This document shows, in pieces, positions 22,972 to 32,609 of a stretch of DNA of 64,000 nucleotides. The stretch lies in the NCBI GenBank assembly GCA_039583875.1, contig CM077166.1, positions 88,038,564 through 88,102,563 of the forward strand, given 5' to 3'. How positions within the stretch are numbered: the first letter of the stretch is position 1; every line of letters begins with the position of its first letter. Under the pieces are notes generated by a model, which worked only from the letters and a program-made list of their open reading frames with translations, ran no database searches and was not told where the DNA came from. The stretch is from Platanthera guangdongensis (lineage: Eukaryota > Streptophyta > Magnoliopsida > Asparagales > Orchidaceae). The position numbers and the translations under genes were made by a program.

Positions 22972-23850
22972 CTATGAAAAGAAAAATGCACAGGTAATTG
23001 ACCTAATATCTGTTGCGGTAACAAGTACCGATATGGAGATAGAGCACTGGTCCTCGCTCATCTTATCACAAAATAAATCCTTGCCTAGCAAGGTATCGTC
23101 TACAGGGAGACTGTACGAGGAGAAAGCGATGAATGGACCTTCCTCAACAGAGGAGGAGTCAACCTCCTCGCAAATGAGGATGCTATCATCCATGACTCGA
23201 GCTAAAAGCTCCAAGTCCTCCTGAAGCTCCTGCGAAGACTGAACCCACACAAGCTCAGATACAGAAATGGGATCAAGAAATAAACGAGATGAATAACTAA
23301 AAGAATCAGAAATAGGGGGAGTGGTCTTGGTCTCACTCCCAGCAGGATTCCGACATAGATCATTGACGGCATTATATGAGTCATGGCGCGGGGAATCCGC
23401 GAGCTTGAGGTCCTCGGTGGTGGTTTGGACCTCCTCATCCATCAAGGAAGTGGAAACTTCCTCAACAAAGAGGATCACCTCATCAACACACCTCGGTGCG
23501 TCCACATGTTCCAAGACGTAATACTTTCCATTAATGAAAATAATATCCTTGTCAAACATGGGCACATCCTCATGCTCAGATTCACAATCTGGCCGAACAT
23601 CATCAATCGACTCACTAAAAATAGGGATAGATAATTCTTGCAAAGAAGGCGGAGGAACAATAGCATCAGAGAAAATTTGTGCAGGTTCCTCCGGGGGTGA
23701 ATCAACAAAAGGGGAAGAGTGCATGGGGAGAGACGGTGCCACAATGTCGTCACACCGATCAGCGGAGAGTATGATGGGCATATATGCAGCAGTCCCCCAT
23801 AGACAAGGTGGTGATGCGAATATATCATCAGAATCAGAAGGGGTGGCCAT
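22972..23850 (-). CDS. Acidic 292-residue open frame of unknown function in Athila-1
   Basis: This is an uninterrupted frame starting MATPSDSDDIFASPP, rich in Asp, Glu and Ser throughout, with a more ordered-looking centre (DKDIIFINGKYYVLEHVD) near residues 103-120 and a second acidic stretch after residue 200 (QELQEDLELLARVMDD). I see no transmembrane segment, zinc finger or enzyme motif, and I do not recognise the family. It follows the zinc-knuckle frame on the same strand and in the same frame, after stops. It could be a Gag-derived or accessory protein of the element. Survival of a 292-codon frame in an otherwise decayed context is notable. That it is translated is a guess. Confidence 0.5.
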   Translation of the reverse strand: MATPSDSDDIFASPPCLWGTAAYMPIILSADRCDDIVAPSLPMHSSPFVDSPPEEPAQIFSDAIVPPPSLQELSIPIFSESIDDVRPDCESEHEDVPMFDKDIIFINGKYYVLEHVDAPRCVDEVILFVEEVSTSLMDEEVQTTTEDLKLADSPRHDSYNAVNDLCRNPAGSETKTTPPISDSFSYSSRLFLDPISVSELVWVQSSQELQEDLELLARVMDDSILICEEVDSSSVEEGPFIAFSSYSLPVDDTLLGKDLFCDKMSEDQCSISISVLVTATDIRSITCAFFFS

Positions 23851-23901
23851 TTGAGAGAGTGATAGAGTGAATCAGATACCCGGTTCATCATCTTCCTCCA
23901 A

Positions 23902-24195
23902 CTAGCGCTGAAATTTTGCGCAATCTTTCAACACGTGGTCGGTGCTATGACAACACAAACATCGTTTTCCCTTACTCCTCGATCCAGGTGGGACCGGAGA
24001 GGAATAAGAAAAAGATGAATGCGTAGAAGAGGTGTGACCATAAGACCTGGGTTGGTTGTATGAAGTGCCATGGGAAGACGGTGCTCCATACACAGAACCA
24101 AGAGAATTATGCTCCCAATCTTCAGTGGGTCACTCATCACTACCATGCCTATAATCCATGCACCATCGGCAACAAATATTCATATAAGAATACAT
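23902..24195 (-). pseudogene. Small zinc-knuckle protein of Athila-1
   Basis: The frame starts at ATG 24195 (MYSYMNICCRWC), is broken by TGA at 24130-24132 and ends with TAG at 23902-23904. The middle is Ser/Tyr/His/Pro-rich (HSSFSYSSPVPPGS). The C-terminus carries a perfect CX2CX4HX4C zinc knuckle (CLCCHSTDHVLKDC), the nucleic-acid-binding motif of retroelement Gag. No capsid-like domain precedes it. It lies about 250 bases after the primer-binding site, where gag would be. It may be a minimal RNA-binding Gag remnant. Confidence 0.6.
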
Positions 24196-24447
24196 GGTGA
24201 AACAAGAAGAATTCACCAACAGAAAGTTTCTAAGCAACAATTAACTACACAACACAGATAAAAAAATAGGAAAACCTACGACATAAAAATTAAAACTAGA
24301 AGAGGAACAAATAAAAACAAAAAACAGATTCTAAAAACTAAAACTAAGAAGAAACATGAAATATACAAATGGAAAATTTCTTCTATCTCCTATCACCCTC
24401 TCCAAAAACTCACACGACTGTGTTCCCCGGCAACAGCGCCAAAAACT
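24196..24447 (-). other. Athila-1 leader with primer-binding site
   Basis: Directly after the LTR end (…GCATCA at 24448) the - strand reads agttt and then TGGCGCTGTTGCCGGGGA (24441-24424). This is the characteristic Athila primer-binding sequence; the element at 54654 has TGGCGCCGTTGCCGGGGA. The rest is AT-rich leader without a gene. Confidence 0.85.
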
Positions 24448-25382
24448 TGATGCTAAATATCACTGCAGTGAACCGGTCACACAAGAAATATAAAATGGGC
24501 GAGTTTTCCCAAGTATCGATCTCTCAAGGAACATAGTAAGGTGGAGTTAATTTCGAGGAGGACTTGAGATTGAAGTCCTCAAGGTCGGCAGTAACGATGG
24601 GGGTTTTGAAATTACGGACAAAGAAAATAAAATACTATCAACTACTCCTATGCAACGCCGCTATGCGATGCTTCGCCAGGCGGGATGGAAGACTAGTCGG
24701 GCCGCTATGCACTGAATCACTAGGCGGATGGGCGAGTAGGCTTGCGGATGAGGTGATGAGAATGGTGGAATGAGGGTCGAAAACACTTCTTCGCTATGCA
24801 CGCCACTAGCAATTGCTAGTGCGGCAAGGGTGGATGGTGGTGGATGGAATATGGCGCACCTCAAGAAAATAACAAAAATATGAAATCACATAGACATGAT
24901 TTGATACAAATGTATATCAAAATAAGTACAACTTCATCATAAATAAGAGATCAACTATACTATTCAACAATAAGAGAAGAAAAGTGTGCGAAATAGACCG
25001 GATGTGAATTCTTGCTGAGGATTCACGGTTGGAATCGTCGGGTTGTCAATCCGCGTCCAATCTCGGTCCTCAACTGCGTCGGGGGTAGAGAAGGGCTGTC
25101 ACCACCTTCCAATGGCCCGTCTTCTTCATGTCACGATCTGGTGGAGGATTGCACAACTTCTCCTAGCTTTATGGAGAAAGCTAGGTCATGCTCTTCTTGA
25201 AGCTCAAAGATGAAGGAGGAGGCCGAGAGGAAGCTCCGGCTTGGATTTGGCGGTGAAAGCTTGCCTGGAGCACCTCCCTATGATGGAAGATGAAGGGGAA
25301 TGGCGGAACCCTTCCTCAGAGACGAAAATGGCGGAGAAATGTCGAACGATCCGAGATATTCTGAATTAGGCGAGGCCTGCGA

Positions 25383-25390
25383 TATTTATA
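25383..25390 (-). promoter_or_regulatory. TATA box of Athila-1 LTR
   Basis: The - strand reads TATAAATA, directly downstream of the palindromic array and about 640 bases into the LTR. This fits the usual position between U3 and R. Confidence 0.65.
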
Positions 25391-25409
25391 CAAAGCAGAA
25401 TTGAACAAT

Positions 25410-25748
25410 ATGCACGATCACGGGCGCACAACCAGTGGTCGTGCGCACTATGTCCAGTGATCGTGCGCACTGGCATGGCAGATTAGGAAGAAGAACTGAG
25501 ATAACTCGCACGAGCAGTGGCGCATGACCAGTGGTCATGCGCACTAAGTCCAATGGTCATGCGATTACCCCAGACAGAACTCCAGAAAAAGAGGAATCAA
25601 TGCACACGATCAGTGGCGCACGACCGATGGTCGTGCACACTGTGTCCAGTGGTCGTGCGATTACCCCAGGCTGATTTTAGAAAATGAAGAGTAGTGCGCA
25701 CGATCAGGGGCGCACGACCAGTGGTCGTGCGCATTAGATCCTGATCGT
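25410..25748 (-). repeat. Array of about four palindrome-bearing units upstream of the TATA box
   Basis: Units of roughly 90-95 bases carry inverted repeats with GCACGAC/GTCGTGC arms. The best, 25710-25732, has 11-base arms (GCGCACGACCA and its complement) around one base. A second weaker copy of the half-site follows in each unit (tccagtggtcgtgcg). Units end in aatgcacacgatcagtgg or similar. The array abuts the TATA box, which suggests an enhancer or protein-binding array. Confidence 0.7.
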
Positions 25749-26027
25749 TCGCAGTATTTCTATTTCACAACTATCCTGTAACACGCACACGACCCCTGTA
25801 CCGATAGGAAAAATAAATCACTAATCTATGCAGACATTCCAGGCAAAAACAAAAAGGAGAACAGTTTATAAAAATAACAAAATACACAACCACAAACATA
25901 AATATGCACTTCCTATGGAAATATAGATAAGATGGAATATATACGATAATGAACTAAAAGTGAGGTGCAAGCGAAGGAAAATAAGCCCAGATGAGTCCAA
26001 AAATAGGTATAAAAAATGGACTCATCA

Positions 26028-26336
26028 CCAGCCGATCAAAGGTCTAGAGACTCAGAGCCTTACTGCGAATTCCATAAAGAGCCAGGTCACCTGACTGAGA
26101 ATTATCGAGCACTCCGCCAGCTTGTGCAAAGGATGCTCCGGTAAGGTAAGATGCGTGACCTACTTTTCAAAGAAGATCGCCCTGATCCATCAACCGCAAA
26201 GGGCAAAGAAGTCATAGATGTTCCTTGCTCCTCAAAAGGAGTGAACCTAGTCGAAGAATCTCCTCTCCTAGTTGTTAACAAAACTGTCGAATTCTTCAAT
26301 GCCGATGACGAGGGTGTGCTTGGAAGGATATTCTAA
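26028..26336 (+). pseudogene. gag: Tat-like gag, C-terminal fragment
   Basis: The frame is open from the Athila-1 junction: a YCEFHKEPGHLTENY motif (a CX2H..H-type finger whose last Cys is Tyr), then LRQLVQRMLR, a TAA at 26140-26142, and then about 64 more codons (GKMRDLLFKED...GVLGRIF) to a TAA. The motif is typical of Gag C-termini in Tat/Ogre-like elements. The 5' part is cut by the Athila-1 insertion. The early stop and lost Cys make it non-functional. Confidence 0.7.
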
Positions 26337-27559
26337 GCTAGCCAAGGGCTTCATAGTCCTCCAAATTCTCTCACAACCTTGATGGGTTATCGCAACTCTT
26401 ACCCTTACTCTTTTCAGACACTTTTATTTAAAGACACTTCTTAGTGTTCATTACTGTTTTTCAACAAAGCTTTTATCTAAGATCTTATACTGACACAGTT
26501 CCCTTCTTGTGATGCTTCCTTCTCTATCTTTTCTCTTTGCAAAAGAGATCACTACACCCGTGAGATATCGCCAAGTCCGAAATGCTCCCTCCGCAGATTG
26601 TTCTCTGGCATGACCGCTTCGACCACATATGGCGGGAGTATACCCATATGTGTAGTGGGAGCCATTCAATCTATGATGTTGGGCTCGAGACTTAGGATCC
26701 TAGCTGGCATCTGACACAGAGTGTCTGCTAGGGGAGCCCCATGTGTTAGCTCTGCTGTGCTTCGCAAAGGATACATTACAGTTACAGTGATCTTTGCTTG
26801 ACAAGCAATGGCGATCAAGCGTAGCCTTATCTCTTTGATCATCTCACAACTGTGATGGCTGAGCAATCTCTAGTACTCTCAATCCGTGCCTTCGCGGGAT
26901 CCCACAACTCCATTGATCAATCCACAGACAAGCAATAGGCCACCTGGCGCAACTAGTCTCATTGATCAGTGATGATTGTACCCGAGGCAAGAGAGCAGTC
27001 CATCTAGCGATCCTTCTCAGGATTTCCCTTACTTTTCTTCTTTGTTCCCTCCTAGAGGATGCGTGGCCAGCCCGCTTTGAGTAGGACTATACTCGGGATG
27101 ATTTTCTCAGGCAAGCGATGCATAAGGCCCACGGGGAACACCTGTGGTAGCATCCAGCCTTCTTTAGTCACTTCTGAGTATTGACCTCTTTTTGTCAACT
27201 GCCATCTTTCACAGGTGACCAGGTTGATTTGACCTCTCAAAAGGATTAGCAAACATTCACTTTACTTATGCTCATCTTATATGCATCGCTTGCTCAAGCT
27301 CTATCAGATGATGATTCATAGAGCTATTCATTACCCTTATCAAAATGTAATGGTATCAAACATTGATCAACGAATCTTACTCTCCTCGATCATCAAGCCG
27401 TGCTATTGCAATCTAGTTAAGATTGACAGAATTCGTCAAATTCCTTTTCTGCTAATCTGATCATGTCCATCCACAGTTGGCCTTATCTCATGATAAAGAG
27501 TTCATCAGCCATTTTCCTTGCTATTTGGTCATATTGGCCTTATCTCATCAACAGTTAAC
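26337..27559 (+). other. Non-coding interior of the Tat-like element
   Basis: This is 1.2 kb of mixed-composition sequence between gag and the tandem array, rich in gatca-type words (gatcactacacc, tgatcatctc, cattgatca). I find no conserved frame and no RNA gene. Confidence 0.5.
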
Positions 27560-28280
27560 ACTTGCAAGTCTTCTCTCTTGTACTTGCAAGCTCCTTTCAT
27601 GTATATGTCTGCTCCTAACTCTTTTCTTGCAGAGATCAGCAGACACTTGCAAGCCTTCTCTCAGGTACTTGCAAGCTCTTTTCATGTTTTGTATCCACCT
27701 AACTCTTTTCTTGTAAAGACTAGCAGACACTTGCAAGCCTTCTTCACAGGTACTTGCAAGCTCTTTTCATATTTTGTCTGCTCCTAACACTTTTCTTGCA
27801 GAGACTAGCAGACACTTGCAAGCCTTTTTCATAGATACTTGCAAGCTCTTTTCATGTTTTGTCTGCTCCTAACTCTTTTCTTGCAGAGAATAGCAGACAC
27901 TTGCAAGTCTTCTTCACAGGTACTTGCAAGGTACTCACATATTCCATGTTTGTTCCTAACTCTCATTTTGTAGAGATCATCCGACCCTTTCAAGTTTCTT
28001 CACAGGTACTTGCAAGTTACTTTCATATACTGCGCCTACTTTTAACTCTTCTTTTTGCAGAGACCAGTAGATACCTGCAAATTGCTTTCAGGTATTTGCA
28101 GCTTTCTCTACTCCCGAATTTGTTTCTAAACCTCACTTTTGCAGAAAACAACAAAGACTTGCAAGTTCCTTGCAGGTACTTGCAACTCATTTTTCCTTCT
28201 TGTATACTCTTCATCCTTCCTTTTTTGTAGGGGATAATAGGTGCTTGCAAGCCTCCATCAGGTACTTGCAAGTTACTATG
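27560..28280 (+). repeat. Tandem array of about nine 75-95-base units with acttgcaag
   Basis: Units carry two copies of the 8-base palindrome CTTGCAAG. The typical order is acttgcaagccttcttcacag, gtacttgcaagctcttttcat, a T-rich stretch, then ctaactcttttcttgcagag. The first five units are very similar and the later ones decay. Each unit looks like a miniature splice acceptor (ctaac, pyrimidine tract, gcag) followed about 33 bases later by a donor-like cag/gtactt. There is no coding potential. It lies just upstream of the polypurine tract of the element. Confidence 0.75.
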
Positions 28281-28565
28281 CTTTTATGTTTTCCTCTCAC
28301 TTTCATTTTGTAGAACTTAGTGGAAGACACATCTTCTTCATTTTGCAAAGGAAAACTCAGGTACACACACGATGTACCACCCATTCATGCCTACCCTAAC
28401 TTTCCTCTTACAGGAAAATAGACAGGCAACACCAAACTCCTAAGGAGAGGCTTTAGGTTCTATCTCTCCTTGCCCCTTTCTCTTTCCGTTGGTGTGGATC
28501 ACGAATTTGGTGGGTCTCTAACTTTTTCGAAGTTCTATTCAGAACTTAAAAAAGTGCGGGGATTA
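28281..28565 (+). other. Pre-LTR region with polypurine tract
   Basis: A non-coding stretch ends with aaaaaagtgcgggga (28548-28562), a strong polypurine tract directly before the LTR. An imperfect hairpin (ctttttcgaagttct / agaacttaaaaaag, about 28523-28554) overlaps it. Confidence 0.75.
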
Positions 28566-29762
28566 TGTTAACCCTGAAATCGGCGATGCTTCTCAAGCCG
28601 GCCAGCTTTCTCATCACGGCCTGCCCCGGGTTCATCTTGGAGGCCGTGATGCTCTAGGGAGGTCGGACAAAATTATCTGTCCGCTCAGGCCGCGCGGCTT
28701 GTGCGGTCTTAGCGGTCTGACCGACCAGTCCGCGTGCCTTCCCTTGGTCGGCAGGGTCCGCGGACTGCTTCCGCAGTCCTCCTATGCAGGCCGCCCCCTT
28801 TTTCAGCTTAACCGCAAGGTTGTATCCGTCGGTCTCTCTCTGCCGGACTCAACTCCCTATCCGGCCAAGCCGCCAGCCAGCTACCGCGGCTTCTGCCTCG
28901 CCAACATGCGTGGTCTACCTCGTCAAGATCGGCAGGTCGCTCAGTCCTTACCACCAGCAGCATGGGGAGCCGACTCCTCCAGCTCGCCTGTAGGGTGCGG
29001 ACTACAGGTCTGGCTACCCGCAAAGACCAGCAGCGACATCCAAGTTACTCGCGAGCTGGGCGGACTCGAAGTACGGTCGATACTTCCAGTCCACCTTCAT
29101 TGGTGAACCCCAACAGCCTCAACAGCCAGGCTCTCCATCTCCAACATAAGCGGACTCGACCTTGCAGTAGCCGCGGACTCGACGGACTTTGCGGACTCTC
29201 TATGCAGTCCGCCCTTTCCCTAGCCAGCACTAGCTTCTCGGCAGCAGCAGGGTCAACTCCTCCTCAGTCCACAGGCCTGTCATAGGCTCAGCCAGCAGTA
29301 GCAGACTTCTCCCTCAGACCGCAGTCCTGGCGCGGACTCAGTCAGTAGTGGCGGACTCTTTCCAGCCCGCCAGGCATTAGATCCTCCAGAAGGCAGTCCC
29401 ATTCTGCATAACCTCGTGCGGACTCGCCGGACTCCACGGGCACTCTCCTGCTCGCACCCCTTACAGATCGATCAGTTCAACAGTGGCAGACTCCCTGGAT
29501 TCTCCTCGTAGTCCTCCACATAGCTTCCAGCATCCGCCACCCCAGCAGTTGGCAGACAGTCCCAGCTCAGCAGTGACGGACTCCGCGAACCTGCATCGCA
29601 GTCCTCCACTAAGTCTCCCATTTTGCTGTCAACAGCTCCGGTTTCAGTACCAAGCCCCAGTCCGCACGGCCTATTACAGACTTGGCGGACTCCGTCTCCA
29701 TCTCACACAAGTTACCATCTCACCGGGGGTAACGTCACCGCAAGCCGTTACCTCCTCGGGCC

Positions 29763-29770
29763 TATAAATA
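29763..29770 (+). promoter_or_regulatory. TATA box of the Tat-like LTR
   Basis: TATAAATA in the context gggcctataaatagccccc. This is a textbook plant TATA box about 1.2 kb into the LTR, followed by aggggaggtctcatc, a usual start region in this lineage. Confidence 0.8.
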
Positions 29771-30089
29771 GCCCCCCATGCCTCTCGTATAGGGGAGGTC
29801 TCATCATCGCCAAGGTGCTCACGCTCGAAGTCAGCCAGCAAGCCCTTCTCCTGTGGACTCCGTTTATCAGACCGCACCCATCTCTGCGCCTTTAGTCGCG
29901 CGGTCTGCTAGCCTCTGGTTCGCCAGTCTGCGCGGTCTCCCGTTTCCCTTAATCGCGCGGCCTGCCAGCTTTGCTCTTCAGTCCGCGCGGCCTCCACTGG
30001 CATTTTTCTTCCTTAGCCGCCAGCTTCCTTCTTGTACCCTTTATTGCTTTGTTGTAAAGGTGTATTAGCAAGTTGTAACTCTCACTATT

Positions 30090-30095
30090 AATAAA
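30090..30095 (+). terminator. Poly(A) signal of the Tat-like LTR
   Basis: AATAAA in cactattaataaaaggaaag, about 320 bases after the TATA box, preceded by T-rich sequence (tgctttgttgtaaaggtgta). It is a likely 3' end of the R region. Confidence 0.55.
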
Positions 30096-30482
30096 AGGAA
30101 AGACCGTCGCAAGAGTGGCATTTAAGCCGCTGCGGGCGAAGTCTGCTGTTGCCGCTGCTAGCGGCCCCCTCTCTCTCTCTCCCTTCTTCCTAGCTCAGCT
30201 CAGCTCCCTCGGCAACCAACCTGTAAGCATAACCGTCATAGTAACCGTTTGCTCGACAACTCCTAATCAACCTCCTCCTCTCATCAGCCTTCCCGCCTGC
30301 TCTCAGCACCCTCTCCTCTATCCCCGCAACCTCCTTAACAAGCGTTTGCTGCACTCTCGAGCACTCAGAAGCTTCCTTCATCCCTCTTCCCCCGCAACCT
30401 TCATCCCTCTTCCTCTCCTAGCTTGTGAGATCGAACAATCCCCTCCGTGTTAGCTAGCCGGTGTCATTTTCGCGCATCAACA

Positions 30483-30677
30483 CCAGTGGATTAGGAGTTG
30501 ATGACAAAGGTCAAGCCTATACATATAGAATACGTTGAGGTCAAATGACTCCGTAACAAGGAAATCCAAATGTTTAAGGTTCGTTGGGATAAATGTGGAC
30601 GTGAGGAGCTTTCTTGGGAGCGAGAGCAAACTATGTTGGAGGAATACCCCGAGTTATTCCGCTCAGGTAAAATTTAA
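30483..30677 (+). pseudogene. pol: Gypsy-X pol C-terminus with chromodomain-like segment
   Basis: In one frame ending at TAA 30675-30677, the text shows an LRNKEIQMFKVRWDKCGREE block followed by SWEREQTMLEEYPELF. This is the chromodomain-like tail of a Ty3/gypsy chromovirus integrase, homologous to the ends of Tekay-1 and Tekay-2 pol. A TGA interrupts it at 30546-30548. Only the last 65 or so codons remain. Confidence 0.8.
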
Positions 30678-30736
30678 TTTTTGTATACCTTTTCTTAATT
30701 TCGGGACGAAATTCCTTAAGGGGGGGGGGGGAGATT
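30678..30736 (+). other. Gypsy-X polypurine tract
   Basis: The spacer ends in a run of 12 G (30720-30731) followed by aga, directly before the LTR. It also contains the tttcgggacgaaattcc block seen before other chromovirus LTRs. Confidence 0.8.
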
Positions 30737-32609
30737 TGTAATGCCCCGAAAATCGTTATCGCGTTGGTCGCGTCCAAAAGTAATTTTGGTGCCTGTATAG
30801 GGGTACACGGCCTAGGACACGGGCGTGTCCAACGCCGTGTCTGGCTTGCTATTTTGGTCGGCTGTATCCCGAGAAGGACACGGTAAGAAATATGGCTGAA
30901 TGACATGGGCGTGTCATTTGACACGGGCGTGTGCCTACCCGTGTCAGTACTCGTGTTCCCTAGAGTCGTGACGGTTGGCGTGGCGGTTATTCATGACACA
31001 CCTCCAGTCACGGGCGTGTCCAATACCCGATACGGGCGTGTCACGTTGAGACAAGGGCATGTCTTGCCCGTGTGGTTTTTCTACGTTCGACGATAGTGCC
31101 AGGATCGAGGCACACGTCCTGGGACACGGCCGTGTGCGAGGCCGTGTTTGGCCCAGGTTTGAGGATTTATGTACAGATCTGAACCGTTTGTTTTCTTTAA
31201 TTAAGATCTGACAGCTGAGGCATGTTCCTGCTCTGTTAAGGCCGGGAATGGTTGTTTAACTCCTCATTTATCCCTTAAGCTTTCTCTTTCCAAGGAGTTA
31301 GAGCAAGGTGGAAGAAGGAGGAGGATTCCGCCCACCGACGGAGCATCGGAGCACCATTTAGAGAACCGAGAGCGGATCCATGGAGGAAATCGCGTTGCGA
31401 AGACTTCTATCCGTGTAATTTTCCATGGCGCAAAAGCGTACTACAAGGGTAATGATTCTTTTCTTGATAATGTGAAGCTCTCTTCCTTTTGCATAGGGAA
31501 ACCCGCTCCCGCAAGTGTGCGGCGAGTGTGCAGTGTTCCTTGGTGTTGACGGGAATAGTCCCCCTTGTGTTGCATATAGAGTCAGGAATGGAAGTACGGG
31601 CATAGGCATTGTGTGTGAAGCCTACCCGGACATGTTGGTCTGGATCGGTGATGTTGCATTTGTTATGATTTGTCGGAGAAGACTCCGTGCTTTGGGTTTT
31701 CGGGTTTCTACACGGTATATTGTAGCAGGGATCCTTGGGGATCCACTTCAAGGCACGCCCGAAAATCTGAGCGGAATCGTTGTTCTGCTAATTTGGCGGT
31801 CTGGGAACCGGCCTTGAACATAACTGGGTTATGTGATTGTTTGGAAATGGCAGGATCCGAGAGAAGCTTGTCTCATGCGTACGTCTTAAGGTGTACTACG
31901 CGTTGTGAGAAATGGGCAAGTGGAATCAGACCTGGGCTATGTGGTTCGGTGCGAGAAACACGAAAAGGGGACTGGCCGTTGGCATAGTTGGGAGCCTTAG
32001 ACAATGGTCAGAAAGGCTAAAATGCTAACATTGTTTCCATCCCGGGGGTGGTGGTGAAGACGCTGAAGTGTCAGGATTCACCGATAATGTGCCCTGAGTG
32101 CACGGGGTGTTTGGTCGTGCGAGCCTACACTTGTGGCTAACATGTTTGTACTATATTATTTTAGCTGGGCTAATGAATTGCAGGGAAGAAGCACCGCAGT
32201 CCCGAGTTAGGGGCGGGGTCATTATAATTTGGTCGGCTTTTGGCTGACCGTTGCTTTTTTTGCCACCGTGCGGTGGATGTTGTTTGCAGGTGTTGCAGAG
32301 CCGAGTACCAAATAGCGAGCTGGAGCCACGATGCTGTGCTGGCCCTAAAAGGCCATAAGGCCGTGTACCTTACTGTGTATTTGTTTTCATTCCAGTTGTA
32401 GTGGTGTTTGACATTCATGTTTTTTGGATACAAGTTTGGGTTCTTTCAACTATTTAAAACTTCTGCTAGAATGCTCTGTGTTAGGACGAGTAGTCTTAAT
32501 TAGATAGTTTGGTTATTCATACGTAACCCTTCCGACAGTCCGTGGTATATGGTGTCGGGTTCCAGCTGGACCTTCTACTATATACCATACGACGGATGGG
32601 GGTATTACA
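30737..32609 (+). repeat. Gypsy-X 3' LTR (1873 bp)
   Basis: It runs from TGTAATGCCCCG to GGGTATTACA. The first 420 bases contain repeated near-palindromes of the type acacgggcgtgtc (for example about 30815, 30905, 30921, 31012, 31034 and 31125). There is no gene. No TATA box is convincing. Confidence 0.85.

Larger units (their letters stand above)
21744..26027 (-). mobile_element. Athila-1, non-autonomous Athila-related element, 5' part
   Basis: On the - strand this has a 5' LTR (26027-24448), an Athila-type primer-binding site, two small open frames and a 3' non-coding region cut off at 21744 by Tekay-1. The 3' region is clearly homologous to that of Athila-2 (for example the cctcccgactcgagcaatacga block at about 22256 and 42715), and the LTR start TGATGAGTC is shared with the Athila-2 LTR remnant. 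No protease, RT or integrase sequence is present, so it would need enzymes from an autonomous relative such as Athila-2. The LTR terminus at 26027 abuts a gag reading frame, so Athila-1 inserted into the next element. The expected target copy is CCAGC (26028-26032). Confidence 0.8.
24448..26027 (-). repeat. Athila-1 5' LTR (1580 bp)
   Basis: On the - strand it starts TGATGAGTCC at 26027 and ends TTTAGCATCA at 24448, with matching TGATG...CATCA termini. A tandem array of palindromes (about 25410-25748) is followed by a TATA box (25390-25383) and then a GC-richer transcribed part. No genes are seen; several short open frames in 24560-25200 are not supported. Confidence 0.85.
26028..30482 (+). 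mobile_element. Gag-only Tat-like element (TR-GAG type), 5' end missing
   Basis: This is a + strand element with the end of a gag frame (26028-26336), 2.2 kb of non-coding DNA with a tandem array, a polypurine tract and a complete 3' LTR (28566-30482). No pol domain is seen, so it resembles the TR-GAG class of non-autonomous elements that code only for Gag. The gag motif (YCEFHKEPGHLTE), the ataaaaaagtgcggggat-like tract and the LTR start TGTTAACCC fit the Tat branch of gypsy elements. Its right terminus CAACA at 30482 abuts the pol tail of gypsy-X. The expected target copy is CCAGT (30483-30487). Confidence 0.75.
28566..30482 (+). repeat. 3' LTR of the Tat-like element (1917 bp)
   Basis: It runs from TGTTAACCCTG to GCATCAACA. 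U3 (28566-29760) is built from degenerate repeats around gcggactc and cagtccgc. A TATA box lies at 29763 and a poly(A) signal at 30090. The open frames of about 100 codons on both strands come from the GC-rich repeats and are not supported as genes. Confidence 0.88.
30483..32609 (+). mobile_element. Gypsy-X, another chromovirus: pol tail plus 3' LTR
   Basis: The window keeps the last 195 bases of pol, the polypurine tract and a complete 3' LTR of 1.9 kb. The left side was displaced by insertion of the Tat-like element. The right terminus (ggtattaca at 32609) joins the integrase region of Tekay-3, so gypsy-X inserted there. The expected target copy is AACTC (32610-32614). Confidence 0.78.

Noticed and set aside
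27560..28280. CRISPR-like array
   Set aside because: Units are contiguous and decaying, with no unique spacers and no cas genes, in plant retrotransposon DNA. It is a tandem satellite.
28699..30453. Several frames of about 100-135 codons in the Tat-like LTR
   Set aside because: They consist of degenerate gcggactc-type repeats and cross the TATA box and poly(A) region of the LTR. No domain is recognisable.
30115..31987. Host gene fragments captured in the gypsy-X or Tat-like LTRs
   Set aside because: Frames of about 100 codons occur, but I recognise no host protein and they overlap known LTR landmarks.
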